A DNA stretch of 34,081 bases from B4-G1 sp964393895 (GCA_964393895.1 CAYMWP010000034.1:1-34081), one strand, 5' to 3'; numbered from the stretch's first letter, positions 15,923-24,239 are shown. The notes: a model not told the origin generated them from the letters alone. A program made the numbers and translations.

Positions 15923-17510
15923 CTATACCGGCTCGCCCTCACGCCCCCCATCAGATAGAGGCAAAGTTTCCTTCGAGCCGGTGCGTAATTCGCGCTTTAT
16001 GACCTCTGACGGCCAAAAGCCTTCCGGCCGGACGAGCATCATCACGATCAACAGCGCACCATACATCAGCATACGATACTCGGCGAACTCGCGCAGCAGT
16101 TCCGGCAGCCCCACCAGGAGCAATGCTCCCACCACCACACCGGGGAGGCTACCCATGCCACCCACGATGATCAGACACAACACGTTGATGGAAATCATCA
16201 GGTTAAAGCTGTGGGGAAAGATCGAGTTCAGCTTGCAGGAAAAGATGGCGCCAGACAGCCCGGAGAAGGCGGCGCCGATGGCGAAGGCCAGCAGTTTGGT
16301 CTTGACCAGATTAATACCCATCGCTTCGGCCACGTCCTCATCCTCGCGCAACGCCCGCCATTGCCGTCCCAGGCGCGAATCGCGCAGCCGCCAGGAGACA
16401 AAGAAAGCCAGCAAGCAACCGACCAGGATGACATAATACAGTTGCTCCGGTTTGACGAGAGCCATGNNNNNNNNNNNNNNNNNNNNNNNNNNNNNNNNNN
16501 NNNNNNNNNNNNNNNNNNNNNNNNNNNNNNNNNNNNNNNNNNNNNNNNNNNNNNNNNNNNNNNNNNTCAGCCTGGGAGGTGAGCACGGCCATGGTGTAAG
16601 CCCCAATGGCAAAGAAGGCGACGTACCCTAGGTCCAAGAGGCCGGCAAAGCCGACCACGATGTTCAGGCCCAAGCCCATCAGGACATACAAGCCAATGTT
16701 ATCAACCACCTCGGTCAGATAGGTGCGCAGGATCAGGGGTAGGAACAGTGCAATCAGGATTCCCAGCCCAACCCCACCCCAGCGCAGATTCCGTTGCTGG
16801 CCAGGCGGGAGCGTATTGACGCGCGCCCTGAGCCCCTCGCCCTGGCTACCCCACCAGGCGTTCAACCCGGCGACGACCAGGAAAACCAGTGCAGCGCCCA
16901 GTATAGATAGGCCTCGGGCCGCGAACACGACCCTTCTAATCGCCAGGCCCAGCCCCTGGTTGCCCCAGGCCAGGATAATGACCTCGGCCAGCAGACCGAC
17001 CAAAAAGACGGCTATCAGGCCCCAGAGCAGCGGGCGGCTTACGCGCGAGGAGATCAGCGTGCTGCCGGCGCCAACCAACCCCATCACAGCCGACAGCGCC
17101 ACCAGGATGATGATCCCGAACGTCGTACCCTGGCCAAAAGTCAGTAACTCCATCAGGGTGAATGAGACGTTGGGCAAAAACTGGCGCAGCATGATTTCGC
17201 CATCGGCGTCTACCACGCCGCCTGCGATCACCAGCAGAATCAACGGCAGGCTAGAGATCAAGCCAACCACCAACCCGCCCAGGATCGTCACGCCCACCTG
17301 ACCGCCGGAATTCCGTCGAGCTACGAGATATCCAACCCCCACGGCCGCCCCGAAGAGAAAGATGTGACCCACGGATACCACACCGCCGATGATGTCACGT
17401 TTGGCGAACGTTCCCACCAGGCCGATCAAGTTGAACGACAGAGCAATGACCGCGGCCAGGAGTCCCAGCCTGACAACCACTCGCCAATCGAAGCGCGTTT
17501 CGGTTTCCAT
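15923..17510 (-). CDS. livM: LivM-type ABC permease with long N-terminal membrane extension, interrupted by scaffold gap
   Basis: Second permease subunit of the importer. The core is recognised by NIGLYVLMGLGLNIVVGFAGLLDLGYVAFFAIGAYT before the N run, and by RLRDSRLGRQWRALREDEDVAEAMGIN and GGMGSLPGVVVGALLL after it. The first ~255 residues precede the usual LivM start and contain about six further hydrophobic segments, an unusual extension. The 100 N lie where LivM proteins normally have about 85-100 residues, so 250-300 bp are probably missing. The flanking frames require a missing length divisible by three, and 100 is not, so the apparent frameshift is an artefact. Start ATG 17510 is chosen because AGGGAG lies 9 nt upstream; ATG 17516 and TTG 17528 are alternatives. 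Confidence 0.88.
16467..16566. other. Scaffold gap (100 N) inside livM
   Basis: Exactly 100 N, the conventional placeholder for a gap of unknown length. The coding frames on both sides belong to one gene, livM. Confidence 0.99.
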
Positions 17511-17524
17511 TGTCATCATCTCCC

Positions 17525-18598
17525 TCAAGCCTTCTTCTCGGCCAACGGCTCGCCCATGATGCCCTGAGGCCGGACCAGCAGGATCAATACCAGCATGGTG
17601 AAGGCGATCACGTCCTTGAGCTGGTAGGGCGCGGCTATACCCAACCCTTCCAGGAACAAATTAGGCCCTACCGCTTCAAAAATCCCCAGGAGCAACCCTC
17701 CCAGCGCGGCACCTTGGACACTACCGATACCTCCCAGCACAGCGGCGGTGAAAGCCTTGATGCCTGGGAAGAATCCCATCATGAAAAACACCTGTCGGTA
17801 CATCAAAGCGTACAGCACTCCCGCCACGCCGGCCATGGCTGCGCCGACGGCAAAGGTAATCACGATCACGCGGTCTACGTCAATCCCCATCAGGGCAGCG
17901 ATGTCCTTGTCCTCCGAGACGGCGCGCATTGCCTTGCCGGTCTTGGTGCGCATCACAAAGATGTACAGGCCGATCAGGATCAGAATGGATGCCACGACCA
18001 CGACGACCTGAACCTTGAGGACTTCCAGGCTTCCAATGAACCACGATCCCTTTAGCAGAGTGACGTCGGGAAAGGCCGTGATGCCGGAACCATACAGGCC
18101 GCGGAAGAAATACTGCCAGAAGAACGAGGCGCCGATGGCCGTGATCAACGGCACCAGGCGTGGGGCGCGCCGGAGCGGGCGGTAGGCCACGCGCTCGGTC
18201 AGCACGGCGATGCCCGTCGAGACAGCTATAGCCACGACCGAGATAGCGAGCAAGGCCCAGATGGGATGGCGGTCGGTAAAGCCAGAAGCACCCAAGGGGA
18301 TGGCGACAAAGACAGTGGCGGTAAAGATCCCCGACATGAAGAACTCACCGTGAGCGAAATTGATCATGAGCAATACGCCGTACACCAGCGTGTAACCCAG
18401 GGCGATCAACGCATAGAGGCTACCCTGAGCCAGACCGAATAACAAAAAGTTTATCCACGTCTCCATACCATACTTGCCTTCACGAATGGTAGCCACAGTT
18501 CCCCAGATAATGGCCACGACGAGCACGACGCGGAACAACCACAGAACAATGTCTAAATAATCAAGCCTCTCAAACCACTGGCGTATATTACTTTGCAT
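17525..18598 (-). CDS. livH: LivH-type ABC permease
   Basis: A 357-residue inner-membrane permease. The core motif LFGLAQGSLYALIALGYTLVYGVLLMINFAHGEFFM is diagnostic for LivH, followed by RTKTGKAMRAVSEDKDIAALMGID (the ATPase-contact loop) and GGIGSVQGAALGGLLLG. The N-terminus has one extra hydrophobic segment (LDIVLWLFRVVLVVAIIW) compared with a minimal LivH. I chose ATG 18598 because GGAGAG precedes it by 5 nt; the frame is open to 18691 without support. The stop is next to the livM start region, so the two are translationally coupled. Confidence 0.93.
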   Translation of the reverse strand: MQSNIRQWFERLDYLDIVLWLFRVVLVVAIIWGTVATIREGKYGMETWINFLLFGLAQGSLYALIALGYTLVYGVLLMINFAHGEFFMSGIFTATVFVAIPLGASGFTDRHPIWALLAISVVAIAVSTGIAVLTERVAYRPLRRAPRLVPLITAIGASFFWQYFFRGLYGSGITAFPDVTLLKGSWFIGSLEVLKVQVVVVVASILILIGLYIFVMRTKTGKAMRAVSEDKDIAALMGIDVDRVIVITFAVGAAMAGVAGVLYALMYRQVFFMMGFFPGIKAFTAAVLGGIGSVQGAALGGLLLGIFEAVGPNLFLEGLGIAAPYQLKDVIAFTMLVLILLVRPQGIMGEPLAEKKA

Positions 18599-18682
18599 GA
18601 TTACTCTCCATTTAACGCAAGGGTGGGGATGAATCCAGGCCAAGAGTTCACCTGGATCCACCCCCTGAGCCATCGGCTCTAA

Positions 18683-18704
18683 GCCAGGCACCTAGGTGCC
18701 AGGC
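18683..18704. repeat. Hairpin in the livK-livH spacer (22-bp palindrome)
   Basis: A 22-bp palindrome with one mismatch pair and core GGCACCTAGGTGCC, 12 bp downstream of the livK stop on the minus strand. No T-run follows directly. Hairpins here often protect the binding-protein mRNA and lower downstream expression, which would fit a solute-binding protein needed in excess; this role is inference. Confidence 0.75.
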
Positions 18705-18715
18705 GTAAAAACACT

Positions 18716-19930
18716 TTACTCCTTGAACGTCCAAAGCGGTACGTACTCACCGCCCTGGATCTGGTTGACGGCGATCTCTGGGTCGGCGCAGTCGCCGTAC
18801 TGGTCGCAGTTCAGATTGCCAGTGACGCCATCAAAGTTACTGGTGCCGTACAGCGCGTCGCGCAGCGCCTGCCGTCCGATATGCAGCGTGCCATCCTCAT
18901 CCTGCACCGCGACCTTCTCGACGGCGGCCAGAAGCATCATCGTCCCGTCGTAGGCGTGGGCGTGGAAGACACTCATCGGATCCTCGCCGTACTTTTCCGT
19001 GTGCACCTCCAAGAAGTGGTCGTAGATTGGGTTCTCGAAGGCCAGGTTCGGGCCAGAGATGTACATGCCCTCGGCTGCATCGCCGGCGGCCTCGATAAAG
19101 TCTGGCGAATACATCCCATCCGCGCCCGCCAGGACCGTGTTCTCCAGACCAGGGACCTCCTTCGCCTGCACGGTGATAAAGCCACCCTCGGCGATAAAGA
19201 TCGGATAGTAGAGGAACTCGGGCGAGTCCGCGGCGATGGTCGTCAGGATGGGGCGCATGTCGGTGTCGCCCACGTTGACCGCCCCCTGAGCCGTGATGGT
19301 GCCGCCCATCTCCGCGAACGTCTCGGCAAACACTTGCTGCAACTGGTCGGCGTAGGGGCTGCCATCGTGGATCGTGGCGGCCGTGCGGAAGCCCAACTCC
19401 TCGTAGACGTACTTGGCCATGGCCGCGCCCTGGATCTTGTCGTTATGGCAGGAGCGCAGGTAGCCGGGGTTCCACGACATGTCCGGGTTCGTCAGCGACG
19501 GGGCCGTGTTGGAAGGCGAGATCAAGACCATGCCGGCGTCGGAGGCGATCCTGGATGCCGGCTCGCCCGCGCTGGAGCAGTTGGTGCCGATGATGCCGAT
19601 CAGGCTGGGATCGGAGACCAACTTGGTGAGGGCCGTCTGGCCGCCCTCGGCGCTGCACATGGAATCCTCACCCACCAGTTCGATGGGGTGTCCGAGGACT
19701 TCTGTGTCGTGGTCCCCAATGGCGATCTCGACGCCGCGCCGCGAGTCCACGCCCAGCGATTCGTTCGCGCCACTGATAACCAGGGCGTAGCCGATGCGAA
19801 CTGGATCGCCCGGGGCAATGGTCACGCAACCGATCGCGTCGGTGCATTCGAACGGCTCCACTTTGGGACCGCAAGCGGTCGCCATCATGCTGATGAACAG
19901 CACGAGACTAATAATCGTTAACTTTCTCAT
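18716..19930 (-). CDS. livK: LivK-type periplasmic-binding lipoprotein of the ABC importer
   Basis: A 404-residue type I solute-binding protein. The signal peptide ends in the lipobox ATAC with Cys20, so it is membrane anchored. The binding-domain start VRIGYALVISGANESLGVDSRRG, the VGEDSMCSAEGG region and the IIGTNCSSAGEPASRIASDAGM segment match the Leu/Ile/Val-binding family. The ligand cannot be stated: this family also binds other amino acids, amides and aromatic compounds. ATG 19930 is preceded by AAGGAG; the frame is open to 19981 but the signal peptide fixes this start. It is first in the liv operon, with 117 bp and a hairpin before livH. Confidence 0.92.
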   Translation of the reverse strand: MRKLTIISLVLFISMMATACGPKVEPFECTDAIGCVTIAPGDPVRIGYALVISGANESLGVDSRRGVEIAIGDHDTEVLGHPIELVGEDSMCSAEGGQTALTKLVSDPSLIGIIGTNCSSAGEPASRIASDAGMVLISPSNTAPSLTNPDMSWNPGYLRSCHNDKIQGAAMAKYVYEELGFRTAATIHDGSPYADQLQQVFAETFAEMGGTITAQGAVNVGDTDMRPILTTIAADSPEFLYYPIFIAEGGFITVQAKEVPGLENTVLAGADGMYSPDFIEAAGDAAEGMYISGPNLAFENPIYDHFLEVHTEKYGEDPMSVFHAHAYDGTMMLLAAVEKVAVQDEDGTLHIGRQALRDALYGTSNFDGVTGNLNCDQYGDCADPEIAVNQIQGGEYVPLWTFKE

Positions 19931-20450
19931 AACACTCCTTTTCTCCTCCTGTGAAATTGCTAAGACGTTCACGCCAGACAAGCTCTCTTACTATGCAATG
20001 GGGATGCCACCCCCGGTGAAGAGTTTGTCCCAAGAAAGCAAAAACACGAGCGCCTACCACCCCCTTTCGCCTGACTTACGCAAACCTGCGCGTCAGCCAT
20101 GTCTTCGAGTCTTGCGTGAACAACGCGCAGAAACCTGGTTGTGTGTAAAAGAGTCAAGTAGAGTGTTAACCCATATTTGAGTGTTCTGAGGAAATATGGA
20201 TTTCTGGGATACCTGCCCACACGATGGAAAAACCTTTGTAATTGTATCCAAAATGGGTTTATTGTCAAATCCGATTTTCAGGTGGTCTCCCCATTTTGTG
20301 CTGGCGCTTTTTCTCACCACAGAGCACGCGGGGGAGGCGCAGAGGTTTTCTATAATCTACCTAGAAAATAAACTTACATTGACCATTTTCGTCCTTGGTG
20401 GTGTGACAAGGAACATGTTGACTTCTCAGCGTTCTCGGCGGTGAAACAGG
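19931..20450. other. Divergent intergenic region between livK and trmI
   Basis: No credible gene. It should hold the liv promoter on the minus strand, but I cannot identify clear hexamers. It contains a solo palindromic half-site AGAAACCTGGTT at 20130-20141, the same as half of palindrome P1, and the degenerate inverted repeat described separately. It is clearly AT-richer than the neighbouring genes. Confidence 0.6.
20310..20446. repeat. Degenerate MITE-like inverted repeat upstream of trmI
   Basis: Left end TCTCACCACAGAGCACGC (near 20312-20329) and the complement of the right end TTTCACCGCCGAGAACGC (near 20427-20444) match at 14 of 18 positions. The interior is AT-rich and has no ORF. It looks like an eroded non-autonomous element. 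The match is imperfect, so confidence is limited. Confidence 0.4.
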
Positions 20451-20517
20451 GTGTCCCAAAGCCACCAACACAGTTGGAAAAGACCACTAATTTTTACACC
20501 AGGTGGCATCTCAAAAG

Positions 20518-20545
20518 TTGCGCTGCGGGGAGAGTGCGTTATAAT
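20518..20545 (+). promoter_or_regulatory. Sigma70-like promoter of trmI
   Basis: TTGCGC (20518-20523), 16-bp spacer, TATAAT (20540-20545), identical in hexamers and spacing to the recO promoter. It lies downstream of the longest open-frame start of trmI, so it helps fix the real start at TTG 20577. Confidence 0.72.
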
Positions 20546-20576
20546 TGAAAAAGTAACACCTGACTGTGGAGATAAA

Positions 20577-21374
20577 TTGAGCGTCGAGAAAACTGTACGG
20601 ATCGCACAACATAATGACCTGGCTCTCCTGGTTGGCCGCGACCGCAAAACGTTCATCATCCGGCTGGCGGCTGGCTCGCAGTTGCACACCCATCGTGGCG
20701 TCGTGGCCCACGACGACCTGATTGGAGCGCCCTGGGGAACGCAGCTATCCACTCACCTAAAGTACCCATTTCTGCTGCTCAGGCCCTCTACGGACGACCT
20801 CGTGCGCAACCTCAAGCGCACTACCCAGATCATCTATCCCAAAGACGCGGGCTATATCCTGATGAAGATGCGCATCGCTCCCGGTTGCCGCGTGGTCGAA
20901 GCTGGCAGCGGCAGCGGCGGACTCGCGCTGATTTTTGCCCAGGCAGTCAGCCCGACAGGGCGCGTTTACTCCTACGAGGTTCGCCCAGAGATACAACAAC
21001 TGGCCCGCATCAACCTGGAGCAACTCGGCCTGGCCGAATTCGTGGAATTCAAGCTACGAGACATCTCCGCGGGTTTCGACGAGCGTAACGCCGATGCTCT
21101 ATTCCTGGACGTACCCACTCCATGGGATTATCTGGAGCAGGCCCACGCTGCTCTCGGCGGCGGCGGCTTCTTGGGCTCTATTCTGCCCACCACCAATCAA
21201 GTCAGCCGCTTGATCGGCGCGCTGGAAGAGGCAAACTTTGGCATGATCGAAGTAGAAGAACTGTTACTGCGACAATACAAGGCGGTGCCCGCCCGCCTGC
21301 GACCTATGGACCGCATGGTGGCCCACACCGGCTATCTGATATTCGCGCGGGCCCTCATATCATTGGAGGAGTGA
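20577..21374 (+). CDS. trmI: tRNA (adenine-N1)-methyltransferase TrmI family
   Basis: A 265-residue SAM-dependent enzyme that makes 1-methyladenosine at tRNA position 58. The N-terminal beta domain ends in LHTHRGVVAHDDLIGAPWG, a hallmark of TrmI. The methyltransferase domain has EAGSGSGGLAL (residues 108-118), YEVRPE, and the catalytic-face motif DVPTPW (178-183). I chose TTG 20577 because it has GGAG 5 nt upstream and lies just after a strong promoter. The frame is open to 20451, but that extra part would cross the promoter and does not match the family start. DUF211 follows 9 bp later, so this begins a three-gene operon. Confidence 0.92.
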   Translation: MSVEKTVRIAQHNDLALLVGRDRKTFIIRLAAGSQLHTHRGVVAHDDLIGAPWGTQLSTHLKYPFLLLRPSTDDLVRNLKRTTQIIYPKDAGYILMKMRIAPGCRVVEAGSGSGGLALIFAQAVSPTGRVYSYEVRPEIQQLARINLEQLGLAEFVEFKLRDISAGFDERNADALFLDVPTPWDYLEQAHAALGGGGFLGSILPTTNQVSRLIGALEEANFGMIEVEELLLRQYKAVPARLRPMDRMVAHTGYLIFARALISLEE

Positions 21375-21383
21375 CAAAGAACT

Positions 21384-21671
21384 ATGGGAAAATTACGACG
21401 GCTGGTACTGGACGTGCTAAAGCCCCTCGACCCCAGCATCGTGGAACTGGTGCAAATGTTGGCCGAGCTGGAAGGGGTGGACGGAGCCAATATCTCGATC
21501 TATGAGATTGACCGCCGCGTGGAGAACGCCAAGGTCACCATCGAGGGGCACGACCTGCGCTACGACGAGATCACGCACATCATCGAGGAAAACGGCGGCT
21601 CGGTCCACTCCATTGACGAAGTGGCGGCCGGCCGGGTGCTCATCGAGGACGTCATCACACCCCAAGATTGA
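21384..21671 (+). CDS. DUF211 family protein
   Basis: A 95-residue protein matching DUF211 along its length: RRLVLDVLKPLDPSIVELVQMLAELEGVDGANI, YEIDRRVENAKVTIEGHDLRYDEI and IIEENGGSVHSIDEVAAG. It is probably a ferredoxin-like alpha/beta fold; the family is best known from archaea and has no established function that I know of. It sits 9 bp after trmI, and its stop TGA overlaps a TTG start of the transporter gene, so the two are probably co-translated. The pairing with a metal transporter suggests a role in metal handling, as inference only. Confidence 0.88.
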   Translation: MGKLRRLVLDVLKPLDPSIVELVQMLAELEGVDGANISIYEIDRRVENAKVTIEGHDLRYDEITHIIEENGGSVHSIDEVAAGRVLIEDVITPQD

Positions 21672-22291
21672 TCGTGGGAAACTCGAACAACTCCGCCGGG
21701 CCTCTAGCCCAAAGAATAAACAGCATGCGCGAATACGAGCGCATCGCCGGTTTCTCCAAGATCGCCCGCCGCGCGCTGGCTAATAACGCCTTCGACGGCG
21801 TGCTGACCATGATCGGCGTGTTGATGGGCAACTACCTGGGCGGCATCAGTAATGCCGTCACCGTGATCCGCATCGGCATCGCCACCTCCGTCTCGATAGG
21901 AATTTCTGGGTTGTGGGGCGCTTACCTAGCCGAGTCGGCCGAGCGCGGGCGCGAGCTGGCCGAACTGGAGAGAATATCGCTGACGGACCTGAGCGAAACC
22001 AAGATCGGCCGTGCCTCGCGCGCGGCAGTGATCGTCGTATCCTTAGTAGACGGCGCCTCGCCCCTCGTATCTTCGCTGATCGTGCTCATTCCCTTCTTCT
22101 TTGCGCCGCTGCTCGGCAACATCCTGATCAGTTACGCGCTCTCTCTGATCGTGGGATTGATCGGCTTGTTTGGATTGGGGATGTTCCTGGGGCACATATC
22201 CGGGCGCAGCCTCGTCGGCTACGGATTACGCACCATTGTAGCGGGCATTGTAGCCATCGCCATCAATGCGTTGCTGCCAATATCACCTTAG
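21668..22291 (+). CDS. VIT1/CCC1-like membrane protein
   Basis: About 207 residues (from TTG 21668) or 188 (from ATG 21725). It has five or so membrane helices. The first contains NAFDGVLTMIGVLMGNYLGG, like the DG motif in helix 1 of the VIT1/CCC1 Fe/Mn transporters. A charged cytoplasmic segment (AESAERGRELAELERISL) follows helix 2, as in that family. The metal-binding cytoplasmic insertion of eukaryotic VIT1 is short here. Neither start has a good Shine-Dalgarno; the TTG overlaps the DUF211 stop and would be coupled. The likely role is export or storage of divalent metal, which is inference from family. Confidence 0.78.
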   Translation: MIVGNSNNSAGPLAQRINSMREYERIAGFSKIARRALANNAFDGVLTMIGVLMGNYLGGISNAVTVIRIGIATSVSIGISGLWGAYLAESAERGRELAELERISLTDLSETKIGRASRAAVIVVSLVDGASPLVSSLIVLIPFFFAPLLGNILISYALSLIVGLIGLFGLGMFLGHISGRSLVGYGLRTIVAGIVAIAINALLPISP

Positions 22292-22329
22292 CCTATATTT
22301 CGCACCCTTTGGTTTTCCATGTGAGAGGG

Positions 22330-22414
22330 GTTCGTAGTAAGCTACGCAGTGGAGCGGAGTAGCGTCTGGTCGCAAGAAACGGCACTCCACTCCGTTTCGT
22401 GCCTGACTACGAAC
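22330..22414. repeat. Palindromic element with two internal hairpins and complementary loops
   Basis: Outer inverted repeat GTTCGTAGT (22330-22338) and ACTACGAAC (22406-22414). Inside are hairpin GCTAC/GTAGC (22341-22345, 22359-22363) and hairpin GAAACGG/CCGTTTC (22376-22382, 22392-22398). The loop sequences AGTGGAG (22348-22354) and CTCCACT (22385-22391) are exact complements. It fills most of the 182-bp spacer before the TPR/zinc-ribbon gene. Confidence 0.75.
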
Positions 22415-22473
22415 TTTTCGTAAGGTGCGGAAAACATTAGCAACAGCGATGTCAGCTCTAAAGGAGGTATCGC

Positions 22474-23085
22474 ATGCCGCATAGACGTCCATTCCACCGA
22501 CCATTGATGCGCCGCCGACCACGGCCCCTTCCCGGCGCTCCCTCACCCCGCCGTCCGCTAACGCCTCGGGCGCGCCGGGCGCTGATCCGCGCCAACAGAT
22601 TGATGGACAGCGGGCGGTTCGCCCAAGCCGCCACGCTCTTTGGCCGGTTGGCCAAAGAAGCCACACGACGCGGCCTGCTCGTCCGCGCCGCCAATCTATC
22701 CCTCCAGGCATCTCGCGCCCACTTTGCCGCCGAAGACGTAGATGCTGCACTGGAGTATGCCGAGAACGGGCTGCGATTGCTCGTCCGCGAGGGACACACC
22801 GGGCGCGCACCCCGCGTCCTCTCCAAGATGACCAGCGCGTTGCGCGAGAAAGGGTACCACGCCCAGGCCGACCAATTGGAACAAGAGATCGCACAGGAAC
22901 TCGAGGCGGTAGGTCTTTCGCTCGACGAAGCAAGGCGACAAGCTCCTCAGGCGACCGAGAGGCGCGGCTCCCTGCCAGCCAACTGCTCAGGGTGCGGCGC
23001 CCCGCTCCTCCCCGATGAGGTGGAGTGGCACGACGCCCACACCGCCGAGTGCATCTACTGCGGCGCAGTGATAAAGACCCACTAG
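22474..23085 (+). CDS. TPR-like protein with C-terminal zinc ribbon, function unknown
   Basis: A 203-residue soluble protein that I do not recognise as a named family. The first ~35 residues are Arg/Pro-rich and probably disordered. Residues ~35-150 are helical with TPR-like units (MDSGRFAQAATLFGRLAKEA, LSLQASRAHFAAEDVDAALEYAENGLRLL). The C-terminus has two CxxC knuckles (CSGCGAPLL and CIYCGAVI), a zinc ribbon of the double-zinc-ribbon type. The start is well supported by AAAGGAGG 6 nt before ATG. It is isolated by palindromic elements on both sides, so it is probably its own transcription unit. Confidence 0.8.
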   Translation: MPHRRPFHRPLMRRRPRPLPGAPSPRRPLTPRARRALIRANRLMDSGRFAQAATLFGRLAKEATRRGLLVRAANLSLQASRAHFAAEDVDAALEYAENGLRLLVREGHTGRAPRVLSKMTSALREKGYHAQADQLEQEIAQELEAVGLSLDEARRQAPQATERRGSLPANCSGCGAPLLPDEVEWHDAHTAECIYCGAVIKTH

Positions 23086-23091
23086 CTGGAG

Positions 23092-23135
23092 GTAGTCGCG
23101 GTTTCCGTACCGCGCGCTATGGAAAGAGCGACTAC
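23092..23135. repeat. Inverted repeat after the TPR/zinc-ribbon gene
   Basis: GTAGTCGC (23092-23099) pairs with GCGACTAC (23128-23135), and TTTCC (23102-23106) pairs with GGAAA (23121-23125). An alternative perfect hairpin CGCGGT/ACCGCG (23097-23102, 23109-23114) uses the same bases. It has no T-run; it lies 7 bp after the stop and could still act as a 3' hairpin. Confidence 0.65.
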
Positions 23136-23236
23136 TCACCTGAAACACAACCCGCTCATTTCCGTATCCCTCCCGTAACTAGAGTGTTATAGTTGTTGGT
23201 GTAAAGTAACTGTTCAGCCAAGGCGGCTTTCCCCCA

Positions 23237-23337
23237 TCATTGCGAGGAGCGGAGCGACGGCGGACAAACAGCGTCCGCACAATCCCCACCTCGGAAATCC
23301 GAGATTGCTTCGCCGCAAAAAGCGCGGCTCGCAATGA
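23237..23337. mobile_element. MITE-like element with TCATTGCGAG ends
   Basis: A 101-bp non-coding element with perfect 10-bp terminal inverted repeats TCATTGCGAG (23237-23246) and CTCGCAATGA (23328-23337). Its interior (GGAGCGGAGCGACGG, then GATTGCTTCG) resembles the widespread CATTGCGAG-type bacterial repeats. It lies in the 299-bp spacer upstream of degV. Beyond it and the preceding hairpin I see no gene in that spacer. Confidence 0.75.
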
Positions 23338-23384
23338 CAGGCTGTAGTTACGGTGTAAAAACTATCACGAGAAGGGAGGCAATT

Positions 23385-24233
23385 ATGAACAATCAAAAGA
23401 TCGCAGTAGTGACGGACAGTTCGGCCTACATCCCCCAGGAGGCCCTGGGCGACTTGGACATTCCAGTGATCCCTCTGTGGCTCCACTGGGGCGAGGAAAA
23501 ATTCCGAGACGGCGTGGACATTGATCCCCCCACCTTCTACCGCCGCTTGCAAAAGTCCAAGATTTTCCCCACCACCTCTCAGCCCTCGGCTGGGGAATTT
23601 GTGAATTTTTTCCAGCAGGCGGGCGACGGAGTTGACGGGGTAGTCGGCATCTTTATCTCCTCCAAACTCAGCGGCACCGTCCCAAACGCGCAGGCAGCGC
23701 AGGCGCAACTGCCCGACCTAAACATCCGAGTCGTGGATTCGCTCGCGACCTCGATGAGCCTGGGGTTCATCGTGCTGGCCGCCGCCCGGGCTGCCGCCGC
23801 TGGCCAATCCCTCGACGAGGTCATAGCTGCGGCCGAGCAGGTGCGTGATCAGGTGCACATCCTGTTCACCGTGGACACGCTCGAGTATCTGCACCGCGGC
23901 GGGCGCATCGGCGGGGCCAAGCGACTCCTGGGGACCGCGCTCAACATCAAGCCCCTGCTGCACCTGGAGGAGGGGCGCGTCGAACCGCTGACCCAGGTGC
24001 GCACCAAGCGCAAGGCGGTTGTGCGGATGTTGGAAATCGCCGAGGAGCGGCTGGATGGAAAGCCAATGGCAGAAGCGGCCGTCCTCGACGTAAAAGCACC
24101 CGGCGAGGGAGACGCTATCGCCGATCAAGCAAAGGCACGCTTCGGCCTTTCCACGGTCTACCGCACCGAAGTTAGTCCCGCCATCGGCGCCCACGTCGGG
24201 CCGGGGACTGTAGGCATCGCTTTTTACACATAA
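23385..24233 (+). CDS. DegV family fatty-acid-binding protein
   Basis: A 282-residue DegV/FakB-type protein, which binds a fatty acid in the cytoplasm and, with a FakA kinase, can present it for phosphorylation. Seen motifs: VVTDSSAYIPQE (start), FPTTSQPSAGEF, SSKLSGTVPNAQAA and the C-terminal GPGTVGIAF. I chose ATG 23385 because AAGGGAGG lies upstream and the family starts there; the frame is open to 23334. No fakA/DhaK-like kinase gene is adjacent in this window. It is convergent with the subtilase gene, separated by palindrome P3. Confidence 0.93.
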   Translation: MNNQKIAVVTDSSAYIPQEALGDLDIPVIPLWLHWGEEKFRDGVDIDPPTFYRRLQKSKIFPTTSQPSAGEFVNFFQQAGDGVDGVVGIFISSKLSGTVPNAQAAQAQLPDLNIRVVDSLATSMSLGFIVLAAARAAAAGQSLDEVIAAAEQVRDQVHILFTVDTLEYLHRGGRIGGAKRLLGTALNIKPLLHLEEGRVEPLTQVRTKRKAVVRMLEIAEERLDGKPMAEAAVLDVKAPGEGDAIADQAKARFGLSTVYRTEVSPAIGAHVGPGTVGIAFYT

Positions 24234-24239
24234 ACGCCA

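Noticed and set aside
15345..16436. 363-residue plus-strand ORF opposite livG/livM
   Set aside because: Antisense to two confidently assigned transporter genes.
16338..16612. Apparent frameshift or two separate permease genes at livM
   Set aside because: The break coincides with a 100-N placeholder. The frames on both sides belong to one LivM, and the true gap length should be a multiple of three.
18881..19921. 346-residue plus-strand ORF opposite livK
   Set aside because: Antisense shadow of a clear solute-binding protein; Val/Arg/Asp/Gly-rich composition.
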